Part shown: positions 59,093-64,000 of the stretch, piece after piece
How the letters are laid out: each line of letters begins with the position of its first letter
How positions within the stretch are numbered: the stretch's first letter is position 1
Origin: Onchocerca volvulus
Lineage: Eukaryota > Nematoda > Chromadorea > Rhabditida > Onchocercidae
Length of the DNA stretch: 64,000 nt
Reading direction: 5' to 3'
Assembly (NCBI GenBank): GCA_000499405.2
Contig: HG738140.1
Span: forward strand, 1,631,024 to 1,695,023
The notes under the pieces: model-generated
Seen by the model: only the letters and a program-made list of their open reading frames with translations
Told to the model about the DNA's origin: nothing
Database searches by the model: none
Program-made: the position numbers and the translations under genes

Positions 59093-59785
59093 ATGTCTTT
59101 CAGTTTAAACGCGGCGGCACAACCAACTAAAGAGAACTTAGTCAAACTTCTCGAAGAGGTCAATACCATTGTTCTGACACCGGATCCCAATCTCTCTCGA
59201 GAAGAACTAAGGCGGTATTATGAAGTAAAGGAGAGAATCTTCAAAGAAAAGACCAAGCGACTCGACCTCTGTATCAACATGCTGGACTCCCTCGACAAAA
59301 GTTGGTTGGAACTCGTTCAGAAAACAACGCTTCCAATTCAACGAAAAGAAGAAGAAGCGAAATACGCCAGAATGGTCGAGGATGAAACAGGTATTCTAAA
59401 GTTAATTAGTAGGGGAAAGGAAGCAAAAATTACCTTAGAAATGTATATGGATGACTTCCAACTAGCTGTTCAACAACTAAGCGAAGTGAAAGCCGAAGAA
59501 CCAGTCTCTCAAGGGGAGGTACCTCGAACAGTTCGAGCGACTGTGAATCTACCACAGCTGCCGCTACCAACGTTTAGTGGCGACCCCAAACTCTGGAGAG
59601 AATTCTGGAGTGGGTTTAGTGCCGCGGTACATTTCCAAGACATTCCCGACATTCAGAAGCTTAATTACCTGATGTCGTGTCTGAAAGGAGATGCTCTATT
59701 GGCCGTTAGGGGCTATGATATCACTCCAGAAAATTACGACCCAATCGATTTCATCTCACCTGGTTCCTCATTAATGCTGTCATGA
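59093..59785 (+). pseudogene. gag ORF fused to pol C-terminal piece (BEL/Pao)
   Basis: 230 codons from ATG at 59093, just after the LTR and primer site. Residues 1-140 are helical and charged (ELRRYYEVKERIFKEKTKRL), as in BEL gag N-termini. Residues about 150-215 match the DUF1759 gag region: LPLPTFSGDPKLWREFWSGF, then IQKLNYLMSCLKGDALLAV and a TPENYD motif. Directly after ENYD the frame reads PIDFISPG, which belongs to the start of the pol DUF5641 region, so several kilobases of gag-pol are deleted in frame. The stop at 59785 comes from the inserted solo LTR. Confidence 0.8.
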
Positions 59786-60449
59786 GTTTTTTGAGGAAAT
59801 GAGTTAGTGATTAGTGAATGAAAAGAACTTACGGTTTGAATCGAATTGTAAGACGCGTGGACCAATAGTTTTCACGTTTATTGAGATAAAGCAAATAATA
59901 GATAACAGATAATATATATGATGGAGTTTAAGAAGTAGAAGTTGCAAAATAAATTTAAAAACAGTCGGGGTTTACAAAAATAGAAAAATTAAGGTCAGAT
60001 ATATAGTTCACAGCCAAATTTTGGTAGAAACCGTCGAAGTTTGTTTTGGAGGAGAGATTTGCCGCAGTCGGTTGTCAGTCAGAAAAATTTTCAGAATGAA
60101 GCTTATCCCCTAGTTAAGGGGTGTAGATTATGGAATACAAAAAGTGAGTGACAGTTTTTTCATGACAAAACACATTAGCATACAGATGTACATAATTATA
60201 CATGCTAAATGATTATAAATTAGATAACAGATTCATCTCTCAATGCGGGAAAATGTTGGAATTTCGCATAATGAGATGAATCTTTTATCTAGAAGATGTT
60301 TTACAAAAACAACTTCAGTAGATGTTCAAAATACAGGATTAGCAGGTGTTCAAAAATACAAATTTAGCAAGTGTTCAAAATACAGATTTAGTAATTTGAG
60401 ATAGAAGAGTTTATTTTAGAAAAATTGTTTCGGAATTTCCGACAATTGC
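59773..60449. mobile_element. Solo LTR insertion with target-site duplication
   Basis: The LTR spans 59778-60444 (667 bp), with TGTC...GACA ends. The flanking 5-mers AATGC (59773-59777) and ATTGC (60445-60449) are a duplication with one mismatch. Without the LTR and one 5-mer the pol frame on both sides is continuous, which supports the edges. It is not the same LTR family as the host element. Orientation is unclear; the reverse strand has AATAAA in a plausible place. Confidence 0.8.
60320..60393. repeat. 25-bp tandem repeat in the solo LTR, three copies
   Basis: Units follow (G)TGTTCAAAATACA plus GATTTAGCA with small changes. Confidence 0.8.
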
Positions 60450-60601
60450 TACTGTCTCCTAGCAATACTGAAAAGCCTGAATTTATTCCTGGTAGACTGA
60501 GTACTAGGTACCGACTTATAAGATATTGGCGCGACACTCTCAGAACCTTAAACATATTCTGGGAGAAATGGAAAAATGAGTTTTTTGACCAGTCTAAGAA
60601 A
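60450..60601 (+). pseudogene. pol C-terminal segment (DUF5641-like), upstream part
   Basis: Continues the pol frame after the solo LTR: RLSTRYRLIRYWRDTLRTLN, then FWEKWKNEF, the W-x(3)-W motif region of BEL integrase C-termini. The frame fails at a T tract inside the 27-bp duplication, where the following homology resumes one base out of step. Confidence 0.75.
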
Positions 60602-60628
60602 AATGAGTTTTTTGACCAGTCTAAGGGA
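60575..60628. repeat. 27-bp tandem duplication
   Basis: Units 60575-60601 and 60602-60628 are identical at 25 of 27 positions. Each holds a run of six T where the reading frame changes. Confidence 0.9.
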
Positions 60629-61961
60629 ACGAACACAGAGAGAACATAGATCTCCCAGAAGCACAGAAAAAAGAACACCGCACGAGGAAGAAATTGTGTT
60701 GGTCAACGAACCGGAAACACCTCGTGGTATGTGGAAATTGGCAAAAATAAAGCAAATCAATAGAAGTAAAGATGGCGAAGTAAGAAGCGCCCAAATACAA
60801 ATGCCGAATGGGAAGCTCCTCGAAAGACCGACAAATATATTATATCCCCTAGGTATTACCAGTGGAAAAGCAAAGGACAAAAGGGAAAAAGCGAATCTTG
60901 ACAAAGAGGAATCAAGAAGTCAATCACCGATGTTCGAGAAACCAATGGAAGAGGACAAACAAGAAGAACCCATTGCTCGTCGTACAAGAGGTGCTACCAA
61001 ACGTCTAAATCCACCAAACATAATCAACTGTATTTGGAAAGCAATACTGTTGATAGCAATTGTATTTATACTACCAGTCAATGCAAAAATCGGCGAAGAT
61101 TGCAAATGGATATCCGGTGTTCCTTTCAACGTCCCAAAGGCATGGAATTGTGACGAAATCTTGGAACAGCACGTCTTGCCGTCAAGAGTTGCGGTATACA
61201 CACGAACCCATGTGAGAATACCTGCAATAAGATGCAGCAATATCACTCGAACGGTATGTACGAAGGCCTTTCTCAGATTATCATTATCTGTAGTCTCCGA
61301 TCAAACGACTAATACCCCGACATCTGCCTCTTTCTGTATGGAATTAAACGAACAGAGGAAACTAAAAGGAAGTACCCTGAAACAAGTGTCTCCCAACAAA
61401 TGGAGTACCAATCATGAAGTGGAATATTCTTACGGATGGTTCGGAGTTCGATGTCAATCAACAACGAACTTTGAATTTACGAAGGGAGAATTATTTCTGT
61501 ATGACGGAAGAAGTCTAGTATCGGACCTCGACAGTACTGAACATTGTGCTACCCAAAGTGGAGTATGCATAACAAACAACAGCATTGTTTTATGGGACAG
61601 AAGGGAAGCGATTTCGAAATGCTTGTATAGGGAAATCGGAACATATGATGCGCTAATATATGGAGATCATATAATCATAGACGAGCTGCAAACTTCATTT
61701 GTTTTTATTGAACAAAATAAAACATCTTCGATTACAAACTGTGAGTTCTTAGAGCCATATTTTATGGATGGAGATATCATCATTGATAAGAGGATCAAGA
61801 AGTCCATCAGCAATCAAGAAACAAAGGCCGCAAATCAAGAAGCAAACAGCAACCCAGCTCAAGAGAAACGAGTAATTATGACAGAAACGCACCCGGAAAT
61901 GCATAAAGATCCGGAGAATGCAAAATTATGGGAAATTTTAAAATCTCGATATGAAAATTGA
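60576..61961 (+). pseudogene. pol end plus envelope-like protein, 461-codon frame (BEL/Pao)
   Basis: The first 100 codons are the end of the DUF5641-like domain (EEIVLVNEPETPRGMWKLAK, then LLERPTNILYPLGI). The frame continues without a stop into an envelope-like part: a basic Arg-rich stretch, a hydrophobic segment (WKAILLIAIVFILPVNA) that could be the signal or cleavage region, then a cysteine-rich ectodomain-like region with N-x-S/T sites and a DALIYGDHIIIDELQTSFVF block seen in nematode retroelement env. No second hydrophobic segment follows, so the membrane anchor and fusion half are missing or deleted. The C-terminus is polar and charged. Confidence 0.75.
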
Positions 61962-63627
61962 AAAAAAAAGCTACTCATCGATTAAAGATTTAATTCATTT
62001 CTTTTTTAATCACAAATATTACTCACATTAAAATAAAAAAATTCATAAGTTTGAAAAACTTGATTGCGCTATATTTTTGTTGCTATCATTTTAAAATGTA
62101 CAATTTTCAACATTTTTTTCATTTTTTTTTTTTTGTTTGAATTTTCAAACTGCTCATATTTTTTTTCATTTCAAGAAAAAGTACCGATGTTCACATTTTT
62201 TCATAAAAAATCCATTTCATTTCTTTTCATTGTTGATTCGATTTTGTAAAGAATTATCACTGATTGTTTCGGTGATTATCAGTTTCAATTGTCAATGATT
62301 GTTTTAAGAATTTTCATTGTTCTAAAGGTGTAAATATTAAATGACTTGTATTTTATAAGAAGATGCTGCATGCAAATAATCAAGAAATGCTGCATTTACA
62401 AATTAAAGAATGCTGCATGCAAATAATCAAGAAATGCTGCATTTACAAATTAAAGAATGCTGCATGCAAGTTTTCTTCAACTTATGTTTATGATAAAAAA
62501 AAAAGATTTAAATACTTGAAACAAACAGAGAGACAAATGATAATTGGGAAGACGAATTTTCCAAGTTGATTTATTTGTTTAATTTTCCTTTTTTTTTTTT
62601 TTTCTTTCAAAGATATTAAATGCACTGATAAATGAGTCTACTGTCATATTATTAAAATGAATATGCGTATGAAATGTGCATGATTTCAAAAAAGACAAAA
62701 TTTATCAATAATTGTCAATTTTCAGCATTCGTTCTCTCTGACAGATCAATATATTCTCGATAACCAGTTGCCCCATTTCAACTAAACATTTTTTTTTTCC
62801 GAATAAATTCATACATTTCTTTGATTTTATCAACAAAAATAATATTTACTTCTGTGGAGATTATCAATCTCGCTTCATACTTATCAATTATGCTTATCAC
62901 CAATCCGGTATCGTCCAGATATTTATCGGTGCATAAAATCCCGCCCGATAGTATGGTTTACTAAGAATCCAATTTTTAGATTGCTTATAATTCGACATAT
63001 TTTACAGCTTGCCTTATCGTCAAATGCTTCTTTCATTTTCTTCCGGAAGTAAAATCTATTCCTCAGTTAATAAATTGGTAATTTAATTTACAAATAGAAT
63101 TATCAGAAAATTTTGAGAATTTACGACTTAAAAAACAACAGTTAAAATTTGTTCGCTCTCAATGTGTCGCACTTACCTTATCAAGTTATTTGATACTTCC
63201 AGCATAAATTTCATTAAAATCTAAAATACAGATTGATCGAAAATTTAAAATGTGAACAGACAAATAGTTTAAAATGCAAAAATGTTTAAAATAAAAGTTT
63301 ATGATTAAAATAAAGTTTAAAATGAAAACTTAACGGAAGGGAGAGAGAGAGAGAATAAGCGTAAATGACGCATGACATGACTTACAGACACATTTCTCTC
63401 GATTTCCTTAACTTTACGAAAAGATATTCATACAGTTCGGAAGTCATTTCTCTCTTATTATTGACTGGAAAAAATGAAAATGTCTAGGCAGAAATGCATT
63501 ATCCACTTCCATGCACACGCAAACAGATGCAGTAAACTTCCATAGTGATCGATGATAAGTGATTGAATTTATCAGGAAAATTTGACGGATACTATGAAAA
63601 ATCGCAAATAGAATCGATACGTCTGAA
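61962..63627. other. AT-rich stretch between the retroelement and a second LTR copy
   Basis: Contains a 47-bp tandem repeat (62364-62469), a short GAGAGA run near 63343 and otherwise simple AT-rich DNA. No 3' LTR for the element was found here. Confidence 0.5.
62364..62469. repeat. 47-bp tandem repeat, two full copies and a part copy
   Basis: Units 62364-62410 and 62411-62457 are identical; the third stops after TGCTGCATGCAA. Each unit holds two TGCTGCAT cores. Confidence 0.92.
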
Positions 63628-64000
63628 TGTCAGTTCAGATTGTTAAGAAATGTTTGACCACACTATTGTAAAGGCTAAAACTCAAATGTGATTTCGACAT
63701 TATTTGAAACTCTAAACTAATTTATTGTTATTGATGATATCTTAAAACTTTTGCAAATGTATTAATGACTTCCACTATGGAATTTTTACCACCCGATACC
63801 AGGACAAACTCATTAACGGCAACAGATCAAATAATTATCAAAGACAGTGCCCGCTTGATTGATGCGACCGCGTCTCGGATTCCACACACCCAGACAGCAC
63901 CATGGATGGACGAAAATGGTATATAAGCGGGAGCTGACGATCCGAAATGGATTTGTTTGATTTTATTCCTTTTCACCCAACCAGGAGGACGAGCTGCTAC
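63628..64000 (+). mobile_element. Second, diverged LTR copy (runs off the window)
   Basis: Starts TGTCAGTT and follows the 5' LTR at 58536 through the TATA box (63920-63927) to GATCCGAAAT. It has many substitutions and an extra 25-30 bp near 63720. From about 63949 the sequence is unrelated to the first LTR. It may be a related element with a different R-U5, or an LTR broken by recombination. Confidence 0.75.

Larger units (their letters stand above)
58536..61961 (+). mobile_element. Decayed BEL/Pao-like LTR retroelement with env-like frame
   Basis: The order is 5' LTR (58536-59063), putative primer-binding site, gag ORF with a DUF1759-like region, pol C-terminal (DUF5641-like) segment, then an envelope-like region. 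Protease, reverse transcriptase, RNase H and the integrase core are absent because of an internal deletion. A solo LTR is inserted in the pol segment, and a frameshift with a 27-bp duplication lies further on. The element is therefore not autonomous. No matching 3' LTR directly follows env. Nematode BEL/Pao elements with env-like genes are known as a group. GC is well above the surrounding genome. Confidence 0.85.

Noticed and set aside
60548..61246. Minus-strand frames of 118 and 108 codons
   Set aside because: They are antisense shadows of the pol-env frame.
1..64000. Bacterial endosymbiont (Wolbachia) insertion or CRISPR array
   Set aside because: No bacterial-type operon, ribosome-binding site spacing, or regularly spaced direct repeat was seen anywhere.

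Overview
The window is AT-rich eukaryotic DNA that reads as a nematode genome, most likely a filarial (spirurid) one. Three things support this. Protein-coding exons are short and separated by T-rich introns with GT...AG ends and TTTCAG or TTTTAG acceptors. A BEL/Pao-type retroelement with an envelope-like reading frame lies near the right end. A nuclear copy of mitochondrial DNA carries cox1 tail, tRNA-Trp and nad6 head in that order, which I recall as the filarial mitochondrial order. Homopolymer A and T tracts of 10-26 nt are scattered throughout. No bacterial gene, CRISPR array or rRNA was seen.

Left part (1-3.2 kb): a four-exon plus-strand gene (436-2050) encodes a predicted 144-residue secreted, cysteine-rich Ly6/three-finger-type protein with a signal peptide and a hydrophobic C-terminal tail. 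Its first intron holds two nuclear tRNA genes on the same strand, tRNA-Phe(GAA) and tRNA-Pro(CGG).

3.2-35.8 kb: a large minus-strand gene, convergent with the first, whose exons were pieced together by hand. Nineteen common exons (3156-23874) join in consistent phase. Two alternative first exons (24180-24327 and 35586-35790) end in the same phase and the same leftover base, so either can splice to exon 2. The 936-955 residue product has a long Ser/Arg/acid-rich N-terminal region and ends in one synaptotagmin-type C2 domain that lacks most calcium-binding aspartates and has a long insert. Introns of about 6 kb hold only low-complexity DNA, a few tandem repeats and one possible small opposite-strand gene (9628-9906).

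36-58.5 kb: no convincing gene. This stretch holds degenerate minisatellites, a GA microsatellite beside a 7-N assembly gap, several foldback sequences and two related promoter-like repeat copies (the other copy is at 31.9 kb). Between 42.7 and 45.4 kb is a nest of insertions: tandem repeats, a 197-bp hairpin element, a GC-richer island, a second tandem array, the mitochondrial insertion and a dispersed repeat.

58.5-64 kb: a decayed BEL/Pao-like element. It has a 5' LTR, a putative primer-binding site, a gag ORF with a DUF1759-like region joined directly to the pol C-terminal (DUF5641-like) segment by a large internal deletion, a 667-bp solo LTR with target-site duplication inserted in that pol segment, a T-tract frameshift with a 27-bp duplication, and a pol-env reading frame of 461 codons that lacks a visible C-terminal membrane anchor. 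A second, diverged copy of the LTR starts at 63628 and changes sequence abruptly about 20 bp after its TATA box.
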